From: Aegilops tauschii subsp. strangulata
Taxonomy: Eukaryota; Streptophyta; Magnoliopsida; Poales; Poaceae
Assembly (NCBI RefSeq): GCF_002575655.3
Contig: NC_053039.3
Span: forward strand, 48,175,290-48,239,289
DNA length: 64,000 nt
Direction: 5' to 3'
Part shown: piece after piece, positions 11,760 to 24,559 of the stretch
Layout: every line of letters begins with the position of its first letter
Position numbering within the stretch: position 1 is the first letter of the stretch
The notes under the pieces: generated by a model
Seen by the model: only the letters and a program-made list of their open reading frames with translations
The model's database searches: none
Told to the model about the DNA's origin: nothing
Translations under genes and position numbers: made by a program

Positions 11760-12500
11760 AACTGAAGTCGATCGATGCTGCCTTTGGATGAATAGTTCCC
11801 GGTGGGGGTGGATGAACAGGACCCCGTGGTGTTGCCTCTGGATGAACAGGATCCGATCGATCGAGCCGCTTGGGGCTGGATGAACAGGACCCCGTGGAGG
11901 GTTGGATGAACAGGACGACCCCGTGGAGGGCTGGATGAACAGTAGACGACGGAGGGCTAGATGAACAGTAGCCCGTGGAGGGGTAGTTGAACAGGAGCCC
12001 GTGAAGAGGGCAGGTTGAACAGTAGCCGGTGGAGTAGCGCGCGGTGGAGGCTGGATGAACAGGAGCCCGTGGATGAACCGTCGCAGGTGGAGGCTGGAGG
12101 AGGTCGACGGTAGATGAACAGTAGCCCGTGGAGGCTAGAGGGGGTCGACGGTGGAGATGAACAGTATCCCGTGGAGTCCTGTTTTGCAGTATGCCACACC
12201 CCTCCCGATGAACAGGGCCCCTGTTTCGACCGTAGCGCTCCAACACAAGTCCGTTTCCTCCGTTTTGCGGTACCCCACACCACTCCCGATCAAGAGGACC
12301 CCGTTTCGACCGTAGGAGGTCCAACACAAGTCTGTTTCCTCCGTTTTGCGGTACGCCAGACCCCTCCCGATGAACAGGATCCCGTTTCGACCGTGGCCGG
12401 TCAAACACAAAGCCGTTTCCTCCGTTCTGCGGTATGCCAGGCCTCGTTTCCATCGGTTGTTCCGTCCAAGCCCTCCCGATGAACACGACGACGCATTCCG
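11760..12500 (+). repeat. GATGAACAG-type repeat cluster inside the CACTA
   Basis: Many short degenerate copies of GATGAACAG plus AGCCCGTGGAGG or GACCCCGTGGAGG occur from about 11785 to 12170. At 12190-12480 there are longer units with TCCTCCGTTTTGCGGTA and CCCTCCCGATGAACAGG. Such clusters near an end are typical of CACTA subterminal regions, where transposase binding sites are repeated. The apparent long frames here are by-products of the repeats. Confidence 0.7.
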
Positions 12501-12829
12501 TTCCGACCCAGCCGGTTGGCTCCCCATGAACACGACAATGACACTGTTTCTCCGTTCCGACCCAGCCATGTACACGAGCCCTGGCCGTACGTATGCGCGA
12601 GTAGGCGTTCGAGACCTCGCCGGTATGTACGTACGTGGCCGTATTTTCTTTCTTGCATCCTGGCCGCTGTACGTACGTGTACATGCTACGTGCGCGCCTC
12701 TACTACGACACATGCGCGTCTACATCGACCAGTATGTACGTACACGTTCGCGACCAGAATGACAATGCTACATACGCTTCGACCAGGTGTGTCCCGACTG
12801 TCAGGCACTTCCTTGCGTGCGAAGATGGA

Positions 12830-15440
12830 GCTGGTGGGTCCCAGCAGTCAGGGGGCGAATCATTTTTTTGCCCGGACGCACTTCCTTGCGTGCGAAGATG
12901 TAGCTGGTGGGTCCCAGCAGTCAGGGGGAAACGTTTTTTTCGCGAAATATGGTGGCCCGTCCGGTGGGTCCCTACTGTCAGGTGGAGGAATAATTATTTT
13001 GCGCGTAATAAGGAGGCACTTCCTTGCGGCCGCCGTGGACCCAGCTGTCAGCGTCTCCACGTACAATACTCTTCTAATGGAAGTCGTTCCTTGACGTCGT
13101 TGACCACGCCGCGCCGAGAGCACGAGGGCGGTGGACGACGGCGAGGCCTAGGAAGGGGACGACTCGGAGCCGGGGAAGACGCGGTAGTGGAAGCCCGCGC
13201 GGAGAGGAGTACGAGGGTTCACTGGTTCGGCTACGGTGTGAGGCTGCCGTCGCCGCAGGGCCTGGCCAGCGGTGGGAATAGTAGGGGCGGTGAGGCCTCC
13301 ACGGCAGCACAGCCGGCCACGGGAGGCAGGAGCATGCGGCACGACCAGCGCTGCTTTGGGCGGCTGGAGCAAGAAGACCAGAGGTTGAAGAAGCACTACG
13401 GCCGTTGGATGGACATCGTACGGTCACTGGAGCTAGAATCGTTCATATTGACTAAGTTGACAAAGCACTCCGTCCCCGTCAACTTAGTAGGCCCACAAGT
13501 CAGCCTCCCACCAAGGTGGGTCCCAACTAGCAGGGGGAGTATTCATTTTTTGTGCGTAATAAGGAGGCACTTCCGGTGGGTCCGAGCTGACAGCGGGGGA
13601 ACTTTTTTTCACGAAATACGGTGGCCCGTCCGGTGGGTCCTAGCAGTCAGGGGGGAAACGTTTTTACGCCAAATACGGTGGCCCGTCCGGTGGGTCCCTG
13701 CTGTCAGGTGGAGGAATAATTATTTTGCGCGTAATAAGGAGCCAATTCCTTGCGGCTGCTGTGGACCCAACTGTCAGCCTATCAACATACAGTACTCTTC
13801 CGATGGAAGTCGTTCCTTCACCACGTTGACCACGCCGCGCCGAGAGCACCAGGGCGGTGGACGACGGCGAGGCCTAGGAAGGGGACAACACGGAGCCGGG
13901 GAAGACGCCGTAGTGGATGCCCATGCGTAGAGGAGTGTGAGGGTTCACTAGTTCGGCTGCGGTGTGAGGCTGCCGTCGCCGCAGAATAACAGGGGGTGTG
14001 GGTGAGTAGAGGGATGGCCTGGCCAGCGGTGGGAGTAGTAGGGGGCGGTGAGGCCTCTGCAGCATCACAGCCGGCCATGGGAGGCAGGAGTACGCGGCAC
14101 GACCGGCGCTGGTTTAGGCGGCTGGAGCAAGAAGACCAGAGGTTGAAGAAGCAATACGACCGTTGGGTGGACATCGTACGGTCACTGGAGCGAGAATCGT
14201 TCATATTGACTAAGTTGACAAAGCCCTCCGTCCCCGTCAACTTAGTAGGCCCACAAGTCAGCCTCCCACCAAGATGGGTCCCAGCTAGCAGGGGGAGTAT
14301 TCATTTTTTTGCGTAATAAGGAGGCACTTCTGGTGGGTCCGAGCTGGCAGTGGGGGGAACGTTTTTTTTTGCGAAATTCGGTGGCCCGTCCGGTGGGTCA
14401 CAGCAGTCAGGGGGGAAACGTTTTTTCGCAAAATACGGTGGCCCGTCTAGTGGGTCCCTGCTATCAGGTGGAGGAATCATTATTTTCCGCGTAATAAGGA
14501 GGCACTTCCTTGCTGCGGCCGTGGACCCAGCTGTCAGCCTCTCCACGTACTGTACACTTCTGATGGAAGTCGTTCCTTGACCACGTTGACCACGCCGCGT
14601 TCCGTTGCATGCATGCGTCCATGGGCGTGGTGCGTCCCACTGTCAGCCTCTCACGTACAGTCATCTTCCGAGGACTCTCGGTTGTTGACCACGTTGACCA
14701 CACCATGCCGAGCACACCAAGGCCGGTGGACGACGGCGAGGCCCCAGACTGGAACGACCCGGAGATGGGGAAGACGGGGCAGTGGAGTCGCAGATGGAGA
14801 GGAGTGGGAAACTTGACTGGTTCGGGTGCGCGGCAGCACAGCCGCGGTGCCGCCCACGGGAGACAGGAGCAAGAACAGAGGTTGAAGAAGGAGCACGGCT
14901 GTTGGATTAACATCCAACGGTCTAGCTGCTAGAATTATTTGTTGATTAAGTTGACAAAGCCCTGCGTACACGTCCACTTAGTAGGCCCACAAGTCAGCCA
15001 CCAAATCTGACGGGTCCCAGCTGTCAACGGTAGGAATAATTTTTTTTGCATAACAAGGAGGAACTTCCGTCCGTGTGAAGATACAGCCGGTGGGTCCCAG
15101 CTGTTAGGTGGAGGAAACATTGTTTCAGCTTAATAAGGAGGAACTTTCCTTGCATGCGACCATGGACCTCGTGGGTCCCAGCCGTCAGGCTCTCCACGTA
15201 TAGTCCTCTTCCGATGACTCTCGTTTTTTGACCACGCCGCACCGAGCGCAGCGAGGCGGTGGACGACGGCGAGGCCCCAGACGGGAACGACTCGGAGATG
15301 GGAAGACGCGGTAGTGGAGTCGCAGATTGAGAGGAGGAGAAGGGTTATAACTGGTTCTGGTGCGGCATGGGGCTGCAGTTGGTGGAGAATAACAGGAGGT
15401 GTGGAGGGGTGGAGGGATAGCCTGGCCGGCGGTGGGGTAG
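12830..15440 (+). repeat. Higher-order tandem repeat of about 0.75 kb (CACTA interior)
   Basis: The marker AGTAGGCCCACAAGTCAGCC recurs near 13480, 14240 and 14980, and a diverged fourth copy lies near 24750 beyond Gypsy1. Each unit contains the same series of blocks: GGTGGGTCCCAGC with a CAG-rich stretch, AATAAGGAGGCACTTCC, GAAGTCGTTCCTTGA, and GGTTGAAGAAG. The first two units are the most alike; later ones have deletions. Confidence 0.75.
15436..15440 (+). repeat. Target site duplication of Gypsy1, left (GGTAG)
   Basis: GGTAG precedes the 5' LTR and is repeated at 24560-24564 after the 3' LTR, proving an intact insertion. Confidence 0.9.
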
Positions 15441-15914
15441 TGAGGGAGTCCTGGATAAGGGGGTATCCGGACAGCCGGACTATATACTTTGGCCGGACTG
15501 TTGGACTATGAAGATACAAGATTAAAGACTTCGTCCCGTGTCCGGATGGGACTCTCCATTGCGTGGAAGGCAAGCTTGGCGATTCGGAATGTAGATCTCC
15601 TTCTCTGTAACCGACTCTGTGTAACCCTAGCTCCCTCCGGTGTCTATATAAACCGGAGGGTTTAGTCCGTAGGACCATGATCAACAATCATAATCATAGG
15701 CTAGCTTCTAGGGTTTAGCCTCTACGATCTCGTGGTAGATCAACTCTTGTAATACTCATATCATCAAGATCAATCAAGCAGGAAGTAGGGTATTACCTCC
15801 ATCGAGAGGGCCCGAACCTGGGTAAACATTGTGTCCCCCGCCTCCTAATACCATTAGCCTTAGACGCACAGTTCGGGACCCCCTACCCGAGATCCGCCGG
15901 TTTTGACACCGACA
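15441..15914 (+). repeat. Gypsy1 5' LTR
   Basis: Starts TGAGGGAGTCCTGGATAAGG and ends GACACCGACA. TGTCTATATAAACCGG at about 15640-15656 supplies a TATA box. The priming region TTGGTGCTTTCATTGAGAG follows directly. Confidence 0.92.
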
Positions 15915-15958
15915 TTGGTGCTTTCATTGAGAGTTCCACTGTGTCGTCGCGATAAGGC

Positions 15959-18433
15959 TTGATGGCTCCTTCAATCATCTACAACGATGCGATCCAGGGT
16001 GAGGTTTTCCTCCCCGGACAGATCTTCGTATTCGGCGGCTTCGCACGGCGGGCCAACTCGCTTGGCCATCTGGAGCAGATCGATAGCTACGCCCCTGGCC
16101 ATCAGGTCAGGTTTGGAAACTTGAACTATACGACCGACATCCGCGGATACTTGATCTTCGACGGATCCGAGCCCATGGCAGGTGCGCCGAACAGTCACGA
16201 TGAGCATGACTTAGATCTGCCATCGGACGTTGTTCGTGAGATCGCGCCTACGGCCGCCCCGGCTCTCAATCCGGAGCAGATCGTGCCATCAGAGGACGGG
16301 TGGATGGACCCTGCCACGGAGACCGCACACTCATCGGCGATGGAGCCGAACACAGACTTCGCCTTCGATGAGGTCTATGTCATCGGACCCTCGGACTTGT
16401 CTCCGGCCATAGGCTCCGAACCGCGTGCATCCGTGCCTATCGAATCTGATTGGGCACCGATCATGGAGTTCACCTTCGCGGATATCTTTCAGCACTCACA
16501 CTTAGGCGACGTGCTAAATTCATTAAAGTCTCTCTCCCTGTTAGGAGACTCGCGGCCGAACTATGTCCGGCTTGAGTGGGAAACGGAAGACGAAGAAATT
16601 CGTTTCCCACCCACCACCCACTTAATAGCCACTGTCGATGACGTAACCAACATGCTTGACTTCGACTCCAAAGACATCGACGGCATGGACGACGATGCCG
16701 GAGAAGAATAGGAACCACCGCCCATAGGGCGCTGGACAGCCACCTCATCATACGACATATATATGGTGGACACACCCAAAGAAGGCAATGGCGATGAGGC
16801 AACAGAGGATAATCCCCTTGAGAAGCAATCTAAGCACCAGCGTCATAGGCGCCGCTCTAAGCCTCGCCATGGCAAAAATAGTGATACCGGCATAGGAGAC
16901 AATAACGCTCCGGATGGTGCCGAAGACGAAAACAACCCCGCCGGGCCAGACTTCGAGCAGGCCGAACGGGAAGATGGGCAAGATAGCCCCGATGAACAGG
17001 CAATAGATAGAGACTTGGAGGACGATAATTACATGCCCCTCTCCGAAGACGAGGTGAGCCTCGGCAACGACGAATTCATCGTGCCTGAGGATCCCGTCGA
17101 GCAGGAGCGCTTCAAGCGCCGGCTTATAGCCACTTCAAAGAGTCTGAAGAAAAAACAGCAGCAACTTCAAGCTGATCAGGATCTGCTAACTGACAGATGG
17201 ACCGAGGTCCTGGCAGCCGAGGAATATGGACTCGAGCGCCCAACAAAAAGTTACCCAAAGCGCAAGTTGTTACCTCAATTTGAGGAGGAGGCGCTAGAGC
17301 AGGACGCGGCTGATCGGCCACCACGCGGCCGGGATAAAACATATCAGCCCAAACACCAGCCCGCTCCCCGTAGCCAGTCAAACAAAAACACGAAGGCCAG
17401 GGGTTATACGCAGGACCTGCGAGATGTGTTGGAAAACAAAGAAGGGCAGTCAAGATCGATCTACGGATCACGGGGGCACGCCCCAACGCGTGTCGATGAT
17501 CACCACGCCAGATACACCAAATATAAATCTGGCCGGGCCGAATACAACCGACCAGCTTCGCTTGAAATGCGTCGTGATATAGCCCAGCATAGAGGCGCCG
17601 CACACCCCTTATGCTTCACTGATGAAGTAATGGACCATGAGTTCCCAGAAGGGTTTAAACCCGTAAACATAGAATCATATGATGGGACAACAGATCCCGC
17701 GGTATGGATCGAAGATTTCCTTCTCCACATTCACATGGCCCGCGGCGATGATCTACATGCCATCAAGTACCTCGCACTAAAACTCAAGGGACCGGCTCGG
17801 CATTGGCTGAACAGTTTGCCGGCAAACTCCATTGGAAGTTGGGAGAACCTGGAAGACGCATTCCGGGATAACTTCCAGGGCACTTATGTGCGACCTCCGG
17901 ACGCTGACGATTTAAGTCACATTACTCAACAACCCGGAGAGTCAGCCAGGAAATTCTGGACTTGGTTCTTAACCAAAAAGAACCAAATTGTCGATTGTCC
18001 GGATGCCGAAGCCCTAGCGGCATTTAAGCATAACATCCGCGACGAGTGGCTTGCCCGACACCTCGGCCAAGAAAAGCCGAAATCCATGGCAGCCCTCACG
18101 AAACTCATGACCCGCTTTTGTGCGGGCGAGGATAGCTGGTTGGCTCGTAGCAGCAATACAGCAAGCAATCCTGGCACATCAGAGGCCAGAGATAGCAGCG
18201 GCAAGCCCCGACCCAACAAAAACAAGCGTCACAAAAATGGGGATAACGCCGCAGACACGGCCGTCAATGCCGGATTCAGTGGCTCTAAGTCCGGTCAGCG
18301 GAAGAAGCCATTCAAAAGAAACAGTCCGGGCCCGTCTAGTCTGGACTGCATACTCGATCGCTCGTGTCAAATTCACGGCACCCCCGATAAACCAGCCAAC
18401 CACACCAACAGAGAATGCTGGGTGTTCAAATAG
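15959..18433 (+). pseudogene. Gypsy1 gag, broken by one internal stop
   Basis: One reading frame from the ATG at 15959 to a TAG at 18431, interrupted by a TAG at 16709-16711. The first part (to 16708) is acidic and not obviously conserved. After a charged linker, the retrotransposon gag domain lies at about 17630-18140, with DPAVWIEDFLLHIHMA, LKLKGPARHWLNSLP and FRDNFQGTY. The C-terminal part is Lys/Asn-rich and contains CQIHGTPDKPANHTNRECW, which resembles a CHHC-type metal knuckle. The frame continues past 18431 into the protease-like region, so 18431 may be a mutated sense codon rather than the true end. Confidence 0.8.
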
Positions 18434-19270
18434 GCCGGCAAGTTGAATGCCGAAAACAAGGAAAAGGGGCCACGTAGTGATGACGATGAGGGGCCCCGAC
18501 TGCCAAACACAGGAGGACAGAAGAAATTTCCTCCCCATGTGAAAACGGTGAACATGATATACGCCACCCATATTCCCAAGCGGGAGCGGAAGCGTGCACT
18601 AAGGGACATCTACGCGATGGAGCCAGTCGCCCCAAAGTTTAATCCATGGTCTTCTTGTCCGATCACTTTTGATCACAGGGACCATCCTACCAGTATCCGT
18701 CATGGAGGTTCGGCCGCATTGGTCCTTGACCCCATCATCGACGGATTCCACTTAACACGAGTCCTCATGGATGGTGGCAGCAGCCTGAACCTGCTCTATC
18801 AGGATACAGTGCACAAAATGGGCATCGATCCCTCCAGGATCAAACCCACCAAAACCACCTTTAAATGTGTCATACCAGGTGTAGAGGCTCGCTGCACGGG
18901 CTCGATCACATTAGAAGTAGTCTTCGGATCTCCGGACAACTTCTAAAGCGAGGAGCTAATCTTCGATATCGTCCCATTCCGCAGTGGCTACCACGCACTG
19001 CTCGGACGAACCGCATTTGCCAGATTCAATGCGGTACCGCATTATGCATACCTCAAACTCAAGATGCCAGGTCCTCGTGGGGTTATAACAGTCAATGGAA
19101 ACACAGAGCGCTCCCTCCGTACAGAGGAGCACACTGCAGCCCTCGCAGCAGAAGCACAGAGCAGCCTTCTTAGGCAAACCTCCAGTTCGGCCATAAAGCC
19201 CCCGGACACCGCTAAACAAGTCCGGAGTACTCTGCAACAGGATCGCCCGGCATGTCCTGGGCTCGCCTAG
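18434..19270 (+). pseudogene. Gypsy1 aspartic protease-like region
   Basis: Same frame as gag. It holds PITFDHRDHPTSI, then the active-site motif LMDGGSSLNLLY, then YHALLGRTAFARFNAV and LKMPGPRGVITVNG, as in Gypsy retropepsins. A TAA at 18944-18946 interrupts it. The frame ends at 19270 without entering a reverse transcriptase domain. Confidence 0.78.
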
Positions 19271-20475
19271 CAATTCGGCCTCCGTCCTAGTCCCAGTCAA
19301 GCAGCGGAATTTGTGCCGCGCGCACATAATTACGCACTTAAAATACCATGGGTACAGGCGGAGGCGCAGCTACAATACGGCTCACAATGCGGCTCAACCG
19401 CCCCAGGACCCATATACCTTCACCCTTTTCTTTCTTTCTTTTAGGTCCCTATTTTTTGAAGGCTCTTCCGATAACGTGATCGTTGGACCCATCATGGGAC
19501 GGAAATGCCAAGGAGGCAAGAAGCTTTGACGTACAAGGGAATTACCAGGCGGTCTGTGCTAACGATCGCTATAACTGTTTTACATGCCCGCACGTAGCTC
19601 GCTCTTGGCTAGGACATGTCAAATAGTCCTATTTTGCTTATCGCACTACTCGTATGCATACGCCTTGATGTACTATTCAAATAGCAATGGAAAATAATGT
19701 ACAGCGTCAGCTTATTATTACATTTCTTTATTTCTTTCCTTGTTTGTTTATTTATTAAAATTTGCAACCGTACACTTCGGTACGATCAGTTCGCCAGGGG
19801 CTTCAGTGTACCCCATAACACGGCAAGAAAAGTCCGAACACTTTCGACAGTGCGGCACCCCGAACTTATAGCATTATATGCGTCAGCTCCGAATCATGTC
19901 TTTGGTCAAATGTTGGGTTTGCCCGGCTCCCGTGTTTTGATACCTTACGTTCCGCTCTATCGGCTAAGGTGCCACCGGGAGAACTACTGCGATTGTGCCC
20001 CGGTTCATCCGGGCGAGCACCTAAGTAGAGAAAGCCGAAAACCGACTGTCATGATGCGGCGAGAGCTGGTCGCTGTTCGAGAGGTCTCAAATCCTTAAAG
20101 ATTTTTTCCGCTTCGGGCGAGGAATCGGCCTTGTCCGATTTAGGCGTGTATAGCGCCCCAAGTTCGGCCTTTCGAATACCAGGGGCTACGCCAAAATTTA
20201 AAATTGTAGACTTCTATGGCTAAGTGAGAGTGGTAAAGCCGTATAGTACGATTGCCTGGTTCGTTGCGTTAAACACCTCCTCAAAGGACCAAAAATCTGG
20301 ATAAAGAGTGTTTTCATCCCGAACACCCCGGTACTAGTTACATGGGGGCAGAAGCCGACGACTGGCCAACTTTCAGATTTTATAAGCTGCCGCACAGAAG
20401 GTAATATTTTAAATCAACAAGCGTTACATGGCGCAAATGAACTTGTTTTCATATTAAAGGATCAAATGAGTACAT
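19271..20475. other. Gypsy1 spacer where pol should be
   Basis: About 1.2 kb with no RT, RNase H or integrase motif on either strand. The text is noncoding in look, with GAACTTATAGC-like and CCGGCTCCCG-like stretches. The pol genes expected here are absent. Confidence 0.6.
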
Positions 20476-23400
20476 TCACTCGAATATTACATCCTTAGCA
20501 CATTCCTCCGCCACAAGGCGGGCGCCCTTCAGGACACTATCATAATAATTCTCGGGGCGGCGGTGCTCCTTGCCCTTCGGTGGCCCCTCCGTCACCAGCT
20601 TCTCGGCATCCATCTTCGCCCAGTGCACTTTTGCGCGGGCGAAGGCACTGCGCGCGCCTTGAATGCAGACTGACTGCTTTATGACCTCGAGCCGCGGACA
20701 GGCAGACACAAGCCGCTTAACCAGGCCGAAGTAGCTCCTGGGTAGGGGCTCGGCCGGCCACATCCGGACTATAAGGTCCTTCATGGCCAGTTCGGCCGCC
20801 TTGTGAAGTTCGACCAGTTGCCTCAGCCGGTCGCTCAAAGTCATCGGATGTTCGGCCCCAATATACTGGACCAGAACAACTTCTCCGTCGAGCTCCCTTC
20901 TTCAGCCCGGTAGAACTCTGCGGCATCAGATACGCTGCGCGGCAGATCTGCGAATGCTCCTGGAGAGCTCCAAATCCGGGTAAGTAAAAGGAAAGTCTCC
21001 TTCACATGCTTGCTTTGCATATTGAATGCCTTACCCGCCGCAATTTTATTGGCCGCCTCAATCTCTTGGAGGGCCTTTTGGGCTTCGGGCTTGGCGTCTC
21101 GTGGGCTCTGGAGGGCCTTCGCAAGCTCGGACTCTTGCGTCTTTGAGTCACGCTCCAAGGACTCATATTTTTGACAAAATCCTCGAGCTCTTGCTGGACC
21201 TCACCGACGCGGGCCTCTTGCTTCTCGCGCTCGGCGCGCTCCTTGGACGCTTTGTTTTCAGCCTCGGTCAGCGCCTTTTTAAGGGCCGCCACTTTGGTCG
21301 TGGCCCCTATTAAAGTTCATAACGTTTTCATGAGCTAAAACCATTCCTCCTTTATTAATATATAGACGGGGTATTATGTACCTTTGTTCTCCTCGAGCTG
21401 CCTCTTCATGAGGCCGAGTTCTTCTTCTGTCCGCTCCAGGTCCCACTTTAGTCCGGAGACCTCTGCAGTATGTGCGGCAGTGGCCAGCAGCGACACCTGC
21501 TTATTAACATAGACATACTCTGTTAGACTCCTGGGAATATTATTTGATCCTCTGTTCGGTTTCTCTTTCCGAACACCGAACAGAGCACCAGGGGCTACTG
21601 TCTACACCATGATATTTTCTTATAATTTTATTTACTTACCTCGAAGCCTGTTAGGAGGCGGGCGCAGGCTTCGATCAATCCACTTTTGGCAGACCGGACC
21701 TTCTCAATCACCGCACTCATAATGGTGCGGTGCTCCTCGCTAATGGAAGCGCCACGAAGCGCTTCCAACAAGTTGTCCGATGCCTCTGGATGGACAGAGG
21801 TCATCGGCACAGGTGGCTCGCCCTCCTTAAAGAGGGGCTGCCCGCCTGAACCCGGAACCGTCGGAGGTTCGGGCGCAGTATCCGGCTGGGGGCCAAACTG
21901 GCTGCAGCCCCCGTTATCAGGATTCATGGGGGTCTCCCCCCCATGTGCCCGGCGTCTGGGATTTCCCCTTGGGGCGTCTCCAGAATAATCTCCCCCTGAT
22001 CCGGTATCCTCTGGGACAGCACCTCGGTGTCATCCGCATACCGGGGGGAGGTGGCCGTCGGGAGCGAATCGCTGTTCATCACCGACTGACTCAAAGACCC
22101 ATCCGAGGAGGATCCGTTGATGTGGGATTTGGCCGGACTACACAATGATATTTGACATGATAAGAAGCGATAAAACAATACGTACCGGAAGTATTATAGT
22201 GTCCAGACACTTACGATTTTGCCAGGGGCTTGTCCCTAGGCAACCACTCCTCGTCGTTGTAGGCGGCGGTGGTGGAGTGGTCCGGAGGGAGGGAGGGTCT
22301 TCCCCTTCTTGGACCCTTCGGCCCCTCCAGACGGGGCGGCCTTCCTTTTCTTCTCCCCTCCGGTAGCAGGGGGAGGGATTTCCGCTACCTCTTCCTCGGT
22401 GTCTTCGGATGATGAATCCGATACAGCCGTGTGCCGGGGACCTTTCCTGGTCCCCGCGGTCTTCTTCTTCTTCTCCGGCGCCTCATAGGGTGCCGGAACC
22501 AGCATCTCTGTTAAGAGAGCCGATGCTGGGCCTTCGAGCAGAGGAGCCGGACAGTCAGTCTATTCGGCTAGCGCTACCCAGTCCTGTTGAATGGGCAGGG
22601 AAGTTTAGTTTCCTCCCGCGGATGTGCTGGTAAAAGGCATGTCTTGCAGAATATAAAAACTTACTGGATTGGCGGAGCGCCTTGCGCCGAGTCCGCGATC
22701 TTCGGTCGTGGGTGGTGGTACTTCGGAAGCCTTGAACAGTACCTTCCAGACATCTTCGTGCGTCGTGTCGAAGAGCTCTTGCAGCGTCTAGTGTTCGGCT
22801 GGGTCTAACTCCCACATATTGAAAGCCCGTCTTTGACACGGAAGGATCCGGCGGGAGAGCATGACCTGGACCACGTGGACAAGCTTGATTTTCTTGCCTA
22901 TCATCTTCTTGATAAAGGTCTGGAGTCTGGTCAGCTCCACCGATGAACCGCAGGCTAGGCCCTTCTCTTTCCAAGAAGTGGGCCACGTAGGGACACCGGA
23001 TCGGAATTCGGGGGCCGCTACCCAGTTGGTGTCGCGCGGCTCGGTGATGTAGAACCACCCCGATTGGCACCCTTTACGGTCCCCACAAAGGAGCCTTCGG
23101 GCCAAGTGACATTGGGCATCTTGCCCACCATGGCGCCTCCGCACTCTGCCTGCTGGCCCACCGCCACCTTCGGCTTCACGTTGAAGGTCTTCAGCCATAG
23201 ACCGAAGTGGGGCATAATACGGAGGAAGGCCTCGCACACGACGATAAACGCTGAGATGTTGAGGATGAAATTGGGGGCCAGATCATGGAAGTCCAGCTCG
23301 TAGTAAAACATGAGCCCGCAGACGAATGGGTGGAGGGGGAATCCCAGTCCGCGGACGAAGTGAGAGAGAAATACAGCCCTCTCCTGAGGCTCTGGGGTAG

Positions 23401-23527
23401 GGATGATTTGCCCCTCGGTAGGAAGCCGGTGCGCGATATCCGCGGCTAGGTATCCGGCCTCCCGAAGCTTTGTGATGTCCGCCTCCTTAACGGAGGAGGC
23501 CATCCACTTGCCTCCGGCTCCGGACAT
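20476..23527 (-). pseudogene. Gypsy1 antisense gene: gypsy-type transposon domain plus coiled coil
   Basis: Likely start is the ATG at 23527. The first exon encodes the putative gypsy-type transposon domain with HRLPTEGQIIPTPEPQE, FYYELDFHDLAPNFILNI and LRIMPHFGLW. A frameshift near 23080 is followed by FYITEPRDTNWVAAP and MLSRRILPCQRRAFNMWEL, and a TAG after that. Later exons: a Lys/Ser/Glu-rich linker (22505-22236), a segment at 22178-21628, coiled-coil exons (about 21500-20850; EREKQEARVGEVQQELED), and a conserved C-terminal exon (20844-20476) with LPRSYFGLVKRLVSACPRLE. The product's role in the element is unknown. Decay: at least one frameshift and one stop. Confidence 0.72.
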
Positions 23528-23643
23528 GCTTGGAATGACTTTGCGGAGAAAGGACAAGGCTTGGGTACTGGAGCTTGAGCAAGGGGAGAATGGATGAGCA
23601 AAGGAAGAAGAAGGCGTGGGTGGAGAAAAGATGAATCCTTGTC

Positions 23644-23654
23644 TCTTTATAAAG
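23644..23654 (-). promoter_or_regulatory. TATA-like box of the Gypsy1 antisense gene
   Basis: The minus strand reads CTTTATAAAG, 124 bases before the ATG at 23527. The homologous gene in Gypsy2 has TATAA 126 bases before its ATG. This spacing match supports a promoter inside the element, separate from the LTR. Confidence 0.55.
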
Positions 23655-24084
23655 GCAGTAGAAACCATGCGCCTCCCCACTTGCCCCGTAAAACTCGCTC
23701 ATCCCCCCAAGCGTCGTGTTAACGGCGCTGTTGGGTTACCCACACCCGTATTGATGAGAATCCCGTGATAAGGGGACACGATCTCTGCTTCGACAAGACG
23801 TGCCAATAAAACCGCCTCGCAAAATGTGCAACAGCTGGTTGAGAAAAATGTTCGAATAATGGCCGGGCCGCGACGTGATGTCACGCTATGAAAAGTTGTC
23901 AGCAGATTAGATTTGTGAAATATATTCTCTCTATGGTGTTATGTGGAATTTGTTTTGCAGAGCTGGACACGATCCTCGTGTTCACAATCTTCTATGGAGT
24001 ATTCGGAGAAGGAACCCGCCTTGCAATGCCGAAGACAATCTGCGTGCCGGACTCATCGTTATTGAAGCCTGGTTCAGGGGCTAC

Positions 24085-24559
24085 TGAGGGAGTCCTGGAT
24101 AAGGGGGTATCCAGACAGCCGGACTATATACTTTGGTCGGACTGTTGGACTATGAAGATACAAGATTAAAGACTTCGTCCCGTGTCCGGATGGGACTCTC
24201 CATTGCATGGAAGGCAAGCTTGGCGATTCGGATATGTAGATCTCCTTCTCTGTAACCGACTCTGTGTAACCCTAGCTCCCTCCGATGTCTATATAAACTG
24301 GAGGGTTTAGTCCGTAGGACCATGATCATCAATCATAATCATAGGCTAGCTTCTAGGGTTTAGCCTCTACGATCTCGTGGTAGATCAACTCTTGTAATAC
24401 TCATATCATCAAGATCAATCAAGCAGGAAGTAGGGTATTACCTCCATCGAGAGGGCCCGAACCTGGGTAAACATTGTGTCCCCCGCCTCCTGTTACCATT
24501 AGCCTTAGACGCACAGTTCGGGACCCCCTACCTGAGATCCGCCGGTTTTGACACCGACA
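24085..24559 (+). repeat. Gypsy1 3' LTR
   Basis: Starts TGAGGGAGTCCTGGATAAGG, ends GACACCGACA, and is followed by target duplication GGTAG (24560-24564). TTCAGGGGCTAC just before it is the polypurine-type tract. Confidence 0.92.

Larger units (their letters stand above)
15441..24559 (+). mobile_element. Gypsy1: non-autonomous Tat-type LTR retrotransposon
   Basis: A 9.1-kb element with two ~475-bp LTRs (TG...CA) and a GGTAG target duplication. It carries gag (15959-18433) and a protease-like region (to 19270) in one frame. It has no reverse transcriptase, RNase H or integrase. Between 20.5 and 23.7 kb, on the opposite strand, is a multi-exon gene with the putative gypsy-type transposon domain. 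Such an extra antisense gene before the 3' LTR is known from Tat-lineage Gypsy elements. LTRs differ by about nine substitutions and one indel (hand count), i.e. ~2%, or roughly 0.7 million years at 1.3e-8 per site per year. Confidence 0.88.

Noticed and set aside
11758..12762. Long overlapping frames on both strands (up to 308 residues)
   Set aside because: They arise from GATGAACAG-type CACTA repeats and show no protein-family motif.
12635..13930. 431-residue plus-strand frame
   Set aside because: It covers two units of the higher-order CACTA repeat and repeats itself; a coding role is not supported.
15914..15935. Clear tRNA primer match for Gypsy1
   Set aside because: TTGGTGCTTTCATTGAGAG is in the right place but I could not match it confidently to one tRNA, so it is not listed as a defined site.
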